Assembly (NCBI RefSeq): GCF_022012415.1
Contig: NZ_JAKLTR010000023.1
Coordinates: forward strand, 1 to 64,000
From: Terrimonas ginsenosidimutans
Lineage (GTDB): Bacteria; Bacteroidota; Bacteroidia; Chitinophagales; Chitinophagaceae
Direction of reading: 5' to 3'
Length of the DNA: 64,000 nucleotides
The notes beneath the pieces were generated by a model. That model ran no database searches and was not told the origin of the DNA. It worked only from the letters and a program-made list of their open reading frames with translations. The translations under genes and the position numbers were made by a program. Positions 51,567 through 60,184 of this stretch are shown piece by piece. Positions within the stretch are counted from its first letter, which is position 1. Each line of letters begins with the position of its first letter.

Positions 51567-53124
51567 ACGGTTACCATACGAAGAACAACTGCCGCAGCAT
51601 CTGCGTGACTTCCCCCTGCCGGATGAGAATGCGGCATGGGCGGATATGAAGCGCCGTCTTGATGAAGACGAAGACAATGGCGCCATTGTGTGGTGGAGGA
51701 AAGGGTGTGCACTATGGGCCGGCCTGCTGCTCATCGCTGCTTTGCTTATTACGGGATGGTGGTTTTTTAACAGGGAAAAGAATGACCGTGTTGCAAGCGG
51801 ACAGACAATAAATGATCGACCCGTTGCAGACGACGTTAAAACCCGCGACAAGGATACTTCCCTTCACGGATCACCAAAACTGCAAACAGAAATACTGCCG
51901 CGGGTAGATACTATTTCTTCCGCACGAAAGCGAAATGCAGCCATCAATAAATGGGAACAACAGCAGAAGGAAGCCGTATCTTCAGCTGAAATAAATGCAT
52001 CCGGCGAAACGGCGTCTCCAACTGAGGTAAACAGGAAAAAAATTGCAGATCCTGCTCCGGTTAAAGGAAAAGCAAAAGTATTGCAGGCGCCTGCGAAGAA
52101 GCCAACACCGGATACTGCGATCACCCGGTCCGATCTCCCGCTCGAAGTACTCAGCAATCCTACCACAGACAGCATCAGGCGCTTCATTGCGGGAGATCCA
52201 CAAATCCGCCAACCGCAGACGGTAGCTGCATCATCACCGACATTGCCGCTTGACAGTATCAGGGCCTTTGTCACTGGTGATACGATCGTTCAACAGAACA
52301 ATGACTCTACCGTGCTTTCACGGCAACACTGGCCGATCGATAGCATCAAAGCCTTTGTTAAAGGAGATACAGCAACAAACCGTTCCAATGATGCTGTAGC
52401 TTTGAAGACTGATAGCTTACCGTCAGTGGATAGCTCCATCAAAAAAACAGATACGACAGAGACAGCGTATTTTCTGTCTGCAGGAATTGCATTGACCCAG
52501 CAGTTACCGATCGCAGGTCAAAAAGCAGTTCCTTATGCCTCCCAGGGAAGGGAGTTTAGTCTGGCTGATTATATCCCTTCCGTTTATTTCAGGTTCAACA
52601 AAAAAGACCGTTGGTTCGTCCAGGGTGAATTCCGCTATGGCGCTCCTCAATACACGAAGCCGATCACGTATTCAATACTAACAGATACGAACGGGACCGC
52701 TCCGATAGCGCGCACAGAAAAGACCTTACAGAAAACTTACTATCATCAACTGCCAGTGAGTTTCAATTATTATCTCACACGCAACTGGGCGCTTGGCGCC
52801 GGCCTCGTCTGGAACCGCTTCAGCAAATCTGTATTTGAAGAAGATCAGCTTCAACGGGATCCGCTTAATCCATTCGATACTTTCCATGTAAAGGAAACAA
52901 TGGTCAGCAAAGACGCGGCAAAAGAGGGACTCTCCAGCTCCTACTTCCAGGGTTTGATCGAATCACAATACCAGTGGAAGAAATTCTCCTTCGGAGCACG
53001 CTATACATTCGGGCTAACACCCTATCTGCGGTTCACTTTGCCCGGGGAAGCCGAACGCAGAGAAAGGAATCAATCTCTCCAGTTCTTTATCCGGTACAAC
53101 CTCTGGACTAAAAGTTTAAAGTAA
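51559..53124 (+). CDS. Probable dual membrane-spanning anti-sigma factor (Dma-like)
   Basis: A 521-residue protein whose parts suggest it spans both membranes. It has a cytoplasmic N-terminus of about 48 residues (HLRDFPLPDENAAWADMKRR), one inner-membrane helix (about 50-70), and a long disordered periplasmic stretch (about 71-300) rich in Ala, Thr, Pro, Lys and Asp. The C-terminus (about 303-521) has beta-barrel character, with alternating aromatic strands and an OmpA/OmpX-like size. The periplasmic part carries three repeats of DSIxxFxxGD (204-213, 232-241, 261-270). The overlap with the sigma gene supports an anti-sigma role. The layout matches the Dma family described in Bacteroides thetaiotaomicron. 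Confidence 0.75.
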   Translation: MSERLPYEEQLPQHLRDFPLPDENAAWADMKRRLDEDEDNGAIVWWRKGCALWAGLLLIAALLITGWWFFNREKNDRVASGQTINDRPVADDVKTRDKDTSLHGSPKLQTEILPRVDTISSARKRNAAINKWEQQQKEAVSSAEINASGETASPTEVNRKKIADPAPVKGKAKVLQAPAKKPTPDTAITRSDLPLEVLSNPTTDSIRRFIAGDPQIRQPQTVAASSPTLPLDSIRAFVTGDTIVQQNNDSTVLSRQHWPIDSIKAFVKGDTATNRSNDAVALKTDSLPSVDSSIKKTDTTETAYFLSAGIALTQQLPIAGQKAVPYASQGREFSLADYIPSVYFRFNKKDRWFVQGEFRYGAPQYTKPITYSILTDTNGTAPIARTEKTLQKTYYHQLPVSFNYYLTRNWALGAGLVWNRFSKSVFEEDQLQRDPLNPFDTFHVKETMVSKDAAKEGLSSSYFQGLIESQYQWKKFSFGARYTFGLTPYLRFTLPGEAERRERNQSLQFFIRYNLWTKSLK

Positions 53125-53127
53125 TAA

Positions 53128-53170
53128 AAAGAGGAAAGGAGGCTTCGATTAGAAACCTCCTTTCCTCTTT
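53128..53170. terminator. Perfect 15-bp bidirectional terminator
   Basis: AAAGAGGAAAGGAGG (53128-53142) and CCTCCTTTCCTCTTT (53156-53170) are exactly complementary around a 13-base loop, between the convergent anti-sigma-like gene and mutL. Confidence 0.9.
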
Positions 53171-53186
53171 CACTTCTTTTAACCTC

Positions 53187-55010
53187 TTAGCTGCGGAACA
53201 TCCGCTCCAACTGATCCTGCCGGAATTCAAGGTAGGTTGGATTACCATCCGGAGACATATTCGGTTGTTCGCAACTGAACAGGTCGGTGATCAGTTGCCG
53301 TTGTTCTCTTTCAGTAAGTCGAGTGCCGGTTTTTACCGCTTGTTGTTTCGCCAGGGAGCGAATGAGTTTTTCGCGCTTGGAGAACTTCACGTCATTACTG
53401 AAATGCTTGTATTGTTCGATGAGGATATCGATAATATGTTTCTCATGACCGGCTTCCACATCAGCTGGTGTGCCCTGTATCACAAAAGTATTTTTCCCGA
53501 ATGGTTCGATCTGGTATCCGAGCTGTTGAAGGTCCGGCATCAGTTCTTCAAGGATCACCGCATCGGCGGGTGTAAGTTCCAGTGTTGAGGGGAACATGCT
53601 TTGCTGGCTGGGAATGGATTTTCCGTGGCTGGCAGTGATCAGTTGTTCATACAAAATACGTTCATGCGCCGCCTGCTGGTGCACGAGCATAAATCCGTTT
53701 CCGGAGGGGACAGTGATATAGCTGTTCAGGATCTGGGCAAGATCTACTTCTTCAAATCGCTTTGCACGCGGATCTGCCGGATGAAGAGCGGGAGCATCAT
53801 CTTTTGATGTTTCCGGAAGCGGCTCATAAAAATCTTTCCAGTGCTTCAACTCCTGTTTTTGTTGTGAAGCTTCGATAAAATGTGCCTGATGCTTCTGCGT
53901 AAAACCTTTGAAGAGAGAAGAAGAAGATACGGCCGTTTTACGCTCTTCTGTAAATGGCTGCTGAATGGAAGAAAGCTGCTGTATTGATGCGTCAAGCTCA
54001 AAATCAAGCGTAGGTGTTACGCTGAATTGCGCCAGCGCATGTTTTACCGCTGCCTGTACAAAAGCATAGACGATCCTTTCATCTTCAAATTTGATCTCCT
54101 GTTTTGTCGGATGCACGTTCACATCAACCTGCGTGGGGTCGAGGTCGATGAACAACACATACATCGGGAAGCTGTCTCCGGGGATCATTTCCTGGTAGGC
54201 ATTCATCACCGCGTGATTCAGGTAGCCACTTTTAATAAAGCGGTTGTTGACAAAGAAATACTGATCACCACGTGTTTTCTTGGCTGTTTCAGGTTTGCCA
54301 ACAAAACCGGAGATGTTCATGTAATCCGTTTCTTCCTTTACTGCGACAAGCTTTGTATTATAATTGTTGCCAAGTAGCTGGATGATCCGTTGTTTCAGAC
54401 TTCCTGCTTCGAGGTGAAACAATTGTTGTCCATTATTGGTAAGAGTGAACAGAATATGCGGGAATGACATGGCAACGCGGGTGAATTCATCCACGATATG
54501 CCGCATCTCAGCTGCATTGCTTTTCAAAAAATTTCTTCTGGCAGGAACGTTAAAGAAGAGGTTCTTCATCGCGATGCTGGTACCGGTTGGTGTAGCGATC
54601 GGTTCCTGTTTTTTTACAACGCTGTTCTCCACTTCGATATAAACACCAGCTTCATCCCCGGCACGTTTCGATTTCAATTCAACCTGCGCAACAGCAGCAA
54701 TGGATGCCAGCGCTTCTCCCCGGAAACCCATGGTGCGGATATGGAATAGGTCGTCGATACTCTTGATCTTGGACGTGGCATGACGTTCAAAACACATACG
54801 GGCATCGGTTTCACTCATTCCTCCACCGTTATCAATCACCTGGATCAATGATTTTCCTGCGTCTGCCAGTATCAGGTGAATGGCCGTAGAGCCGGCATCT
54901 ACTGCATTCTCCATCAACTCCTTCACCGCGCTTGCGGGGCGTTGGATCACCTCACCCGCTGCGATCTGGTTAGCTATATTATCTGGTAATAAGAATATTT
55001 TATCTGTCAC
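53187..55010 (-). CDS. mutL: DNA mismatch repair protein MutL
   Basis: A 607-residue MutL. The N-terminal GHKL ATPase is intact: NIANQIAAGEVIQRPASAVKE, DNGGGMSETD, HATSKIKSIDDLF and TMGFRGEALASI. A Lys/Gln/Ser-rich linker spans about residues 330-420. The C-terminal dimerisation domain shows VHQQAAHERILYE where the endonuclease metal motif DQHAxxExxxxE is expected, so the Asp and His are replaced. The start codon is GTG at 55010, 19 bases after a -7 box. It acts with MutS, which is not in the window; the MutS-like ATPase at 21245 is a different type. Confidence 0.95.
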   Translation of the reverse strand: MTDKIFLLPDNIANQIAAGEVIQRPASAVKELMENAVDAGSTAIHLILADAGKSLIQVIDNGGGMSETDARMCFERHATSKIKSIDDLFHIRTMGFRGEALASIAAVAQVELKSKRAGDEAGVYIEVENSVVKKQEPIATPTGTSIAMKNLFFNVPARRNFLKSNAAEMRHIVDEFTRVAMSFPHILFTLTNNGQQLFHLEAGSLKQRIIQLLGNNYNTKLVAVKEETDYMNISGFVGKPETAKKTRGDQYFFVNNRFIKSGYLNHAVMNAYQEMIPGDSFPMYVLFIDLDPTQVDVNVHPTKQEIKFEDERIVYAFVQAAVKHALAQFSVTPTLDFELDASIQQLSSIQQPFTEERKTAVSSSSLFKGFTQKHQAHFIEASQQKQELKHWKDFYEPLPETSKDDAPALHPADPRAKRFEEVDLAQILNSYITVPSGNGFMLVHQQAAHERILYEQLITASHGKSIPSQQSMFPSTLELTPADAVILEELMPDLQQLGYQIEPFGKNTFVIQGTPADVEAGHEKHIIDILIEQYKHFSNDVKFSKREKLIRSLAKQQAVKTGTRLTEREQRQLITDLFSCEQPNMSPDGNPTYLEFRQDQLERMFRS

Positions 55011-55029
55011 GATTTGTTTTCTCCGGCGT

Positions 55030-55037
55030 CAAAAATA
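55030..55037 (-). promoter_or_regulatory. -7 box of mutL
   Basis: On the minus strand TATTTTTG matches TAnnTTTG, 19 bases upstream of the GTG start. Confidence 0.5.
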
Positions 55038-55074
55038 GCGATTTGATGCCAATGCCGTTTAGTGAAGAGTCTTA

Positions 55075-55224
55075 ATTCAATGGCGGATGACCGATGGCTC
55101 TGGGCCGGGCAGTTAACAATGAAAAACAGAATGAGTTGTTTCTGATATCTGAAGGACTTATTCAACAGAAACTCCATCGAAAGGCGGAGCCAGGCCATCC
55201 GCCATCGGTCATCCGCCATCGAAT
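55075..55224. repeat. Inverted repeat, GGATGACCGATGGC word family
   Basis: Arms 55075-55098 (ATTCAATGGCGGATGACC then GATGGC) and 55201-55224 are complementary with one mismatch in 24 bases. The right side carries an additional GGCCATCC word. The loop is about 100 bases. Same vocabulary as 1132-1218 and 14949-15080. It lies between the divergent mutL and GH3 fusion genes. Confidence 0.85.
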
Positions 55225-55302
55225 ATTTAAGCAACTATTAAGGCCGTAATCGCATCAAAAGGGTTAATTTTATCGCTATTAATTCTGACGATTAATTTTA
55301 AT

Positions 55303-58218
55303 ATGATGAGGATGTACCGGCTCTTACTTGCCTTATTGGTGACGACCCCGCTTTTCGCTGATGCACAACGCTCCAGTTCGCTCGGTCAGCAGGAATGGGT
55401 AGACAGTGTGTTTAAAAGTCTGACGGAAGAACAACGTATTGCACAGCTGATCGTGATCAGGGCTCACTCCAATCTTGGGGCAGATCACGTGGCAAAAGTT
55501 AAAAGTGATATCACGCAGTATAACGTTGGAGCCCTTTGCTTTTTCCAGGGCGGTCCTGTCCGGCAGGCGAACCTTACAAACCTTTATCAAAGCCTGGCGA
55601 AAACACCGATCATGGTGACCATCGACGGGGAATATGGTTTAGGTATGCGCCTGGATAGTGTAACACGATTCCCTTACCAGATCACGCTGGGCGCTATGCA
55701 GGATACCGCGCTCGTCTATAAAATGGGAATTGCTGTTGGAGAACAATGCAAGAGACTTGGTGTGCACGTTAACTATGCCCCCGTAGTTGATATCAATAAT
55801 AATCCCAATAACCCGGTGATCGGTTACAGATCATTCGGTGAGGATAAATACAAAGTATCCCGCTTAGGGGTGAGTTACATGCGCGGTATGCAGGATGCAG
55901 GCATCATGGCTTGCGCCAAACATTTTCCGGGTCATGGTGACGTGGATGTTGACTCACATTTTGATCTTCCTGTCATTAAAAAAGTACGCAGCCAGCTGGA
56001 CTCGCTGGAACTGGTCCCGTTCCGTGCAATGATCGAAGCCGGCGTTGGCAGCATGATGGTGGCTCACCTGTTCATTCCCGCTATAGATAAGACGGCTAAC
56101 AGAGCTACATCTATTTCAAAGGCCAGCATTACCGGCATTCTGAGAAAAGATCTCGGTTATGATGGACTTACATTTACCGACGCACTGGAGATGAAAGGTG
56201 TTGCCAAATTCTTTCCGGGAGGAACTATTTCAGTGGAGGCGCTGATCGCCGGGAATGATATGCTTTGTTTACCGGCAAGTGTCCCAGAAACAATTGATGC
56301 GGTAAAGAAAGCGATCACGGAAAAAAAACTTACCTGGGATGACATCAATGCCAAATGCATAAAAGTGCTGGTAGAGAAGTACAAACTTGGAATGGCGAAT
56401 ATCAAACCCATTGACACAAATAACCTGTTGAATGATATCAACTCAAAAACGGATGAAATAAGAAAGGAAGTGTCAAGAAAAGCGCTCACCTGGGTGAGGA
56501 TGGTCAATCCGCTCGGCTTCCGTAAGGAATATCTCAGCCTGCCGCTTGGCAGGGAAAAGAAGATCGCCTATGTTGGCTTTGGTACAACGGAACTTAATGC
56601 GTTCGGAAAGCGATTGAAAGATGATCTTGGCGCAGACACGTATTTCTATTCTTATAAAGACGGAATGTCCAAAGGTGGTGCTCTTGTAAAGGCGATCTAT
56701 GAGGGAAAGTATGATGCGGTGGTGTTAGGTATTCATGGAGTTAACCTTGGCCGTTCAAATAACTATGGCATCAGCAAAGAAGCGATCAGTGTGTGGAATC
56801 AACTGAACGCGGGAAATGCGATCACGATGGTATTTGGTAATGTATTGTCAATGGCTAATTTCTGCGCCGCACAATCGCTTGTTGCCTGCAATGAGAATGA
56901 CGATATTTTTCAAAATACAGCGGCTGACTGGCTCCAGGGACAATTTGTGTCAGAAGGAACATTACCTGTCCGGGTGTGTAATTTTAAATATGGCGAAGGG
57001 CTGAAATTTCCTTTGGGAAAAATGAATTTGTTCCCGGTGGGAGAATCGAAGTTCAGTGCCGTTGATTCAATTGCTACCGATGCGATCGCCAAACAGGCTT
57101 TTCCCGGTTGTGTGATCCTTGCAGCAAAAGACGGAAAGATCGTTTACCATAAAGCATTCGGTCAGTATAGATATGAGCCATCTGAGCCGGTAACGCTCGA
57201 GAGCATTTATGATCTCGCTTCTGTAACAAAAATTTCCGCCACTACTGTTGCCGTGATGAAACTGTATGAAGATGATAAGATCGGGCTGGATAAAAAACTT
57301 AGTACCTACCTGCCGTATCTGAAAGGGACAAATAAAGCAAACCTGCTGGTAAAAGATGTTCTATTGCACCAGGCGGGATTGATCCCGTTCATACAGTTTT
57401 ATAAAGAAACACTTACCGCCTCCGGTTTGCCCAATCCATCCATCTATGCAACATCTTATTCAGCTGAATTTCCCCAACGCGTTGCAAGCGGCATGTATAT
57501 CCGGAAAGACTGGCGGGATACCCTGCACAAGCGGATCGTCGATAGTAGGCTTGGGGCAAAGAATGCTTATGTATACAGCGACCTCGACTTTATCTTTCTT
57601 GGAGAAATTGTAGAAGCTGTTACAAAAATGCCACTCGATAAATACATGCAGGATAGCTTCTATGCAAAGATGAATATGACAACGACCGGTTTTCTTCCGC
57701 TGACACGGTTCGCGAAAGAAAATATCATTCCCACAGAGAACGATAATTTTTTCCGCCAGCAACTTTTAACCGGAGATGTGCATGATGAGGGCGCGTCTAT
57801 GTTTGGGGGTGTTGCAGGACATGCGGGGCTCTTTTCTGATGCGTACGATCTGGCAAAATTGTACCAAATGTTGCTCAATGGTGGCGAGCTCAATGGCCGG
57901 CGTTTCCTGGATCTTGAAACGATCCGCCTGTTTACTGCCTATCAAAGCAAATTCAGCCGCCGTGGCTATGGTTATGATAAGCCGGAGAAAGATAATGCAA
58001 CAAGAAAAGAACCATACCCGTCTTCGCTGGCATCACCGCAAACTTTCGGGCATACCGGATATACCGGGACCTGTGTATGGACTGATCCGAAGAATAACCT
58101 GATCTATATTTTCCTTTCGAACAGGGTTTATCCTACACGGGAGAATTCGAAATTATCGACATTGCTGGTGAGGTCTAAGATCCAGGATGCGATCTACAAG
58201 GCGGTTGGAATGAATTGA
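55303..58218 (+). CDS. GH3 (NagZ-like) hydrolase fused to a beta-lactamase-type serine hydrolase
   Basis: A 971-residue exported two-enzyme protein. After the signal peptide (LLLALLVTTPLFADAQ) comes a GH3 domain (about 25-400) with the NagZ-type KHFPGHGDVDVDSHFDLP and the nucleophile Asp in LTFTDALEMKG. A middle GH3 C-terminal-like region extends to about 590. Residues 590-970 form a class-C-beta-lactamase-like domain: SxxK in LASVTKISATT, YSD in YVYSDLDF (the YxN place), and HTGYTGT near the end. Such fusions occur in Bacteroidota and suggest a cell-wall recycling or trimming enzyme that cuts GlcNAc-anhMurNAc and peptides. It is not membrane anchored. Confidence 0.85.
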   Translation: MMRMYRLLLALLVTTPLFADAQRSSSLGQQEWVDSVFKSLTEEQRIAQLIVIRAHSNLGADHVAKVKSDITQYNVGALCFFQGGPVRQANLTNLYQSLAKTPIMVTIDGEYGLGMRLDSVTRFPYQITLGAMQDTALVYKMGIAVGEQCKRLGVHVNYAPVVDINNNPNNPVIGYRSFGEDKYKVSRLGVSYMRGMQDAGIMACAKHFPGHGDVDVDSHFDLPVIKKVRSQLDSLELVPFRAMIEAGVGSMMVAHLFIPAIDKTANRATSISKASITGILRKDLGYDGLTFTDALEMKGVAKFFPGGTISVEALIAGNDMLCLPASVPETIDAVKKAITEKKLTWDDINAKCIKVLVEKYKLGMANIKPIDTNNLLNDINSKTDEIRKEVSRKALTWVRMVNPLGFRKEYLSLPLGREKKIAYVGFGTTELNAFGKRLKDDLGADTYFYSYKDGMSKGGALVKAIYEGKYDAVVLGIHGVNLGRSNNYGISKEAISVWNQLNAGNAITMVFGNVLSMANFCAAQSLVACNENDDIFQNTAADWLQGQFVSEGTLPVRVCNFKYGEGLKFPLGKMNLFPVGESKFSAVDSIATDAIAKQAFPGCVILAAKDGKIVYHKAFGQYRYEPSEPVTLESIYDLASVTKISATTVAVMKLYEDDKIGLDKKLSTYLPYLKGTNKANLLVKDVLLHQAGLIPFIQFYKETLTASGLPNPSIYATSYSAEFPQRVASGMYIRKDWRDTLHKRIVDSRLGAKNAYVYSDLDFIFLGEIVEAVTKMPLDKYMQDSFYAKMNMTTTGFLPLTRFAKENIIPTENDNFFRQQLLTGDVHDEGASMFGGVAGHAGLFSDAYDLAKLYQMLLNGGELNGRRFLDLETIRLFTAYQSKFSRRGYGYDKPEKDNATRKEPYPSSLASPQTFGHTGYTGTCVWTDPKNNLIYIFLSNRVYPTRENSKLSTLLVRSKIQDAIYKAVGMN

Positions 58219-58240
58219 TAAATAATGTAAAGGCGTATAC

Positions 58241-58287
58241 AACAAAGAGGCGGTCTCAAAAATTACTTTTGAGACCGCCTCTTTGTT
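58241..58287. terminator. Perfect 21-bp bidirectional terminator
   Basis: The 21-base arms 58241-58261 and 58267-58287 are exactly complementary with a 5-base loop, between the convergent GH3 fusion and ricT-like genes. Confidence 0.93.
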
Positions 58288-58293
58288 TATTTA

Positions 58294-59775
58294 TTATGCA
58301 TCTTTTTTAGGTTCCTGTCCTGGCTTTGGCGGGTTTGGATTTCTTGGTGGCTGCGGTCGCCGTTGTTGCTGACCTCCGCCTTGTTGTCCCCCACCTTGCT
58401 GGCCTTTTTGTTGCTGTCCTCCACCTTGCTGACCCTGACCAGCCTGTTGTTGAGGCCGTCTTTGTTGCTGCGGACGTTGAGGTTGCTGGCCTTTTTGCTG
58501 CTGTCCACCGCCCTGGCCTTGCTGACCCTGCCCGCCTTGTCTTTGTTGCGGAGCACCTCCCTGACGCTGCTGCGGTTGACCACCCTGTTGCGGAGGTCTT
58601 GCCTGCTGCTGACCACCACGTTGCTGGTGCTGGCCCTGGCCTTTCTGTTGCTGATGCTGCTGCTTGCGTTTTTTATCCGCCTTCTCCAGGCTGCGCAAAC
58701 TGATCTGTCCAACCACGTCCACAAATTCCGGCTCAACTTCTTTTACTTTCTGAGAAGTGATCTCTACAGCTTCAAGCTCGTCTGGTACCATGCCCTGCCT
58801 GTTCATAGACTTGATCTTCAACACACGTTCAATCGTCAGCGGGTATTGTTTATTGCTGTCCGGCAGGGTATACCACATCAGGTTCTTGAAAATATCTTTT
58901 TTGATGAGGTAAGCATTGCCTTTTGCCACCTGGATCTGGTCGCAGTTATCAGGAAAATGCTGCAACGCGTCCAGGTAAGTATCGAGTTCGTAGTTCAGGC
59001 AGCATTTGAGCCTGCCGCACTGGCCACTGAGTTTTGTTTGGTTGATGGAAAGGTTCTGATAGCGGGCTGCTGCGGTATTCACCGACTTAAAGTCGGTCAG
59101 CCATGTACTGCAACAAAGTTCCCGGCCGCAGCTTCCGATACCGCCTACTTTGCCGGCTTCCTGGCGGGCACCGATCTGACGCATTTCGACTTTTACCTTG
59201 AATTCCGAAGCGTATACTTTGATCAGTTCCCTGAAATCGACCCGGCCATCCGCGATATAGAAGAAAGTTGCCTTTCTGCCGTCGGCCTGCATTTCCACCT
59301 GGCTGATCTTCATGTCGAGCTTCAGCTGCTTGGCGATCGCGCGGCTGCGGATCACGGCTTCCGGTTCCCGGGCTTTATTCTGTTTCATGATATCAATATC
59401 ACGATCAGTAGCGATCCGCAAAACCTTTTTCATTTCCGGATTTTCTTCGCGGGCATTCCTTTTTTTCATCTGGAGGCGGACAATCTCGCCGGTCAGAGAT
59501 ACCTCTCCGACATCAAAACCGCTGATCCCTTCCACCGCGATCATCTCACCTTTCTCAAATTGCTGTAATGTCGGATTGCGAAAAAAATCCTTACGGGTTC
59601 CTTTATTGAAGCTTACCTCGATCACTTTACAGCTACTGTCTATGTCGGCGATGGGCAAATTATGAAGCCAGTCATAGGTGTTCATCCTGTTACACCCGCC
59701 TGTGCTGCAACCTCCATTGCTCTTGCAACCGCCTGGTTTTCCGCCGGTGGCGGTACCACAACTAGTACATCCCAT
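58294..59775 (-). CDS. PSP1 domain protein, RicT (YaaT) homolog with low-complexity tail
   Basis: A 493-residue protein. The first 30 residues are Cys/Gly-rich (MGCTSCGTATGG, CSTGGC). The PSP1/RicT core spans about 45-330, with FDVGEVSLTGEIV, GGIGSCGRELCCSTWL and SGQCGRLKCCLNYELDTY, whose cysteines bind iron-sulfur clusters in Bacillus RicT. The last 110 residues (about 383-493) consist almost entirely of Gln, Gly, Pro, Arg and Lys repeats. In Bacillus, RicT with RicA and RicF tunes RNase Y and RNA processing; RicA/F partners are not in the window. The tail may bind RNA or drive condensation (inference). Upstream holB is transcribed in the same direction. Confidence 0.85.
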   Translation of the reverse strand: MGCTSCGTATGGKPGGCKSNGGCSTGGCNRMNTYDWLHNLPIADIDSSCKVIEVSFNKGTRKDFFRNPTLQQFEKGEMIAVEGISGFDVGEVSLTGEIVRLQMKKRNAREENPEMKKVLRIATDRDIDIMKQNKAREPEAVIRSRAIAKQLKLDMKISQVEMQADGRKATFFYIADGRVDFRELIKVYASEFKVKVEMRQIGARQEAGKVGGIGSCGRELCCSTWLTDFKSVNTAAARYQNLSINQTKLSGQCGRLKCCLNYELDTYLDALQHFPDNCDQIQVAKGNAYLIKKDIFKNLMWYTLPDSNKQYPLTIERVLKIKSMNRQGMVPDELEAVEITSQKVKEVEPEFVDVVGQISLRSLEKADKKRKQQHQQQKGQGQHQQRGGQQQARPPQQGGQPQQRQGGAPQQRQGGQGQQGQGGGQQQKGQQPQRPQQQRRPQQQAGQGQQGGGQQQKGQQGGGQQGGGQQQRRPQPPRNPNPPKPGQEPKKDA

Positions 59776-60078
59776 TCTGTTGACAATTAATATATTAAAA
59801 AACTATAGAGGTTGGCAGATGCTATTAAGGCTGAAGCGCCGCCAGAAGGCGAAGGTTCTCAAATGCATGCCCGCTTGCCGGACAGCAGAGATAATTGATA
59901 TATATAGAGACAACCCGCAGCTCAGTTCTTAATAGATCAGGTATCCTGTCATAAGCACATTTCTCTCTCACACCTAACCTCTTAGCCCGAAAATACAATT
60001 TTATTATGAAACCTTTCCAGTTTCTCGGGTGCTGAGACCGGCGCAGCATTATTGAAGTCGGGACAGGTCTGACCGGCA

Positions 60079-60180
60079 CAGGAGTATCGCAAAGCGCGCA
60101 AAGTACGCAAAGAGTCATTTCAGGGCTAAACCCACATGGCGTCCTTTACGGCTCTTTGCGTTCATTGCGATACTTCTCGC
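60079..60180. repeat. Inverted repeat, CGCAAAGAG word family
   Basis: The left arm 60079-60121 (GGAGTATCGCAAAGCGCGCA, AAGTACGCAAAGAG) and the right arm 60139-60180 (TTTACGGCTCTTTGCGTTCA, TTGCGATACTTC) are imperfect complements. They are closely related to 27098-27215. The 410-bp gap between the ricT-like gene and holB otherwise shows nothing recognisable. Confidence 0.8.
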
Positions 60181-60184
60181 TTAC

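Noticed and set aside
58363-59568. 401-codon plus-strand frame antisense to the ricT-like gene
   Set aside because: It is Leu/Ala-rich sequence created by the repetitive Gln/Gly tail codons of the minus-strand gene.
59825-60118. 97-codon minus frame in the ricT-holB gap
   Set aside because: It overlaps the CGCAAAGAG inverted repeat and has no coding signature.
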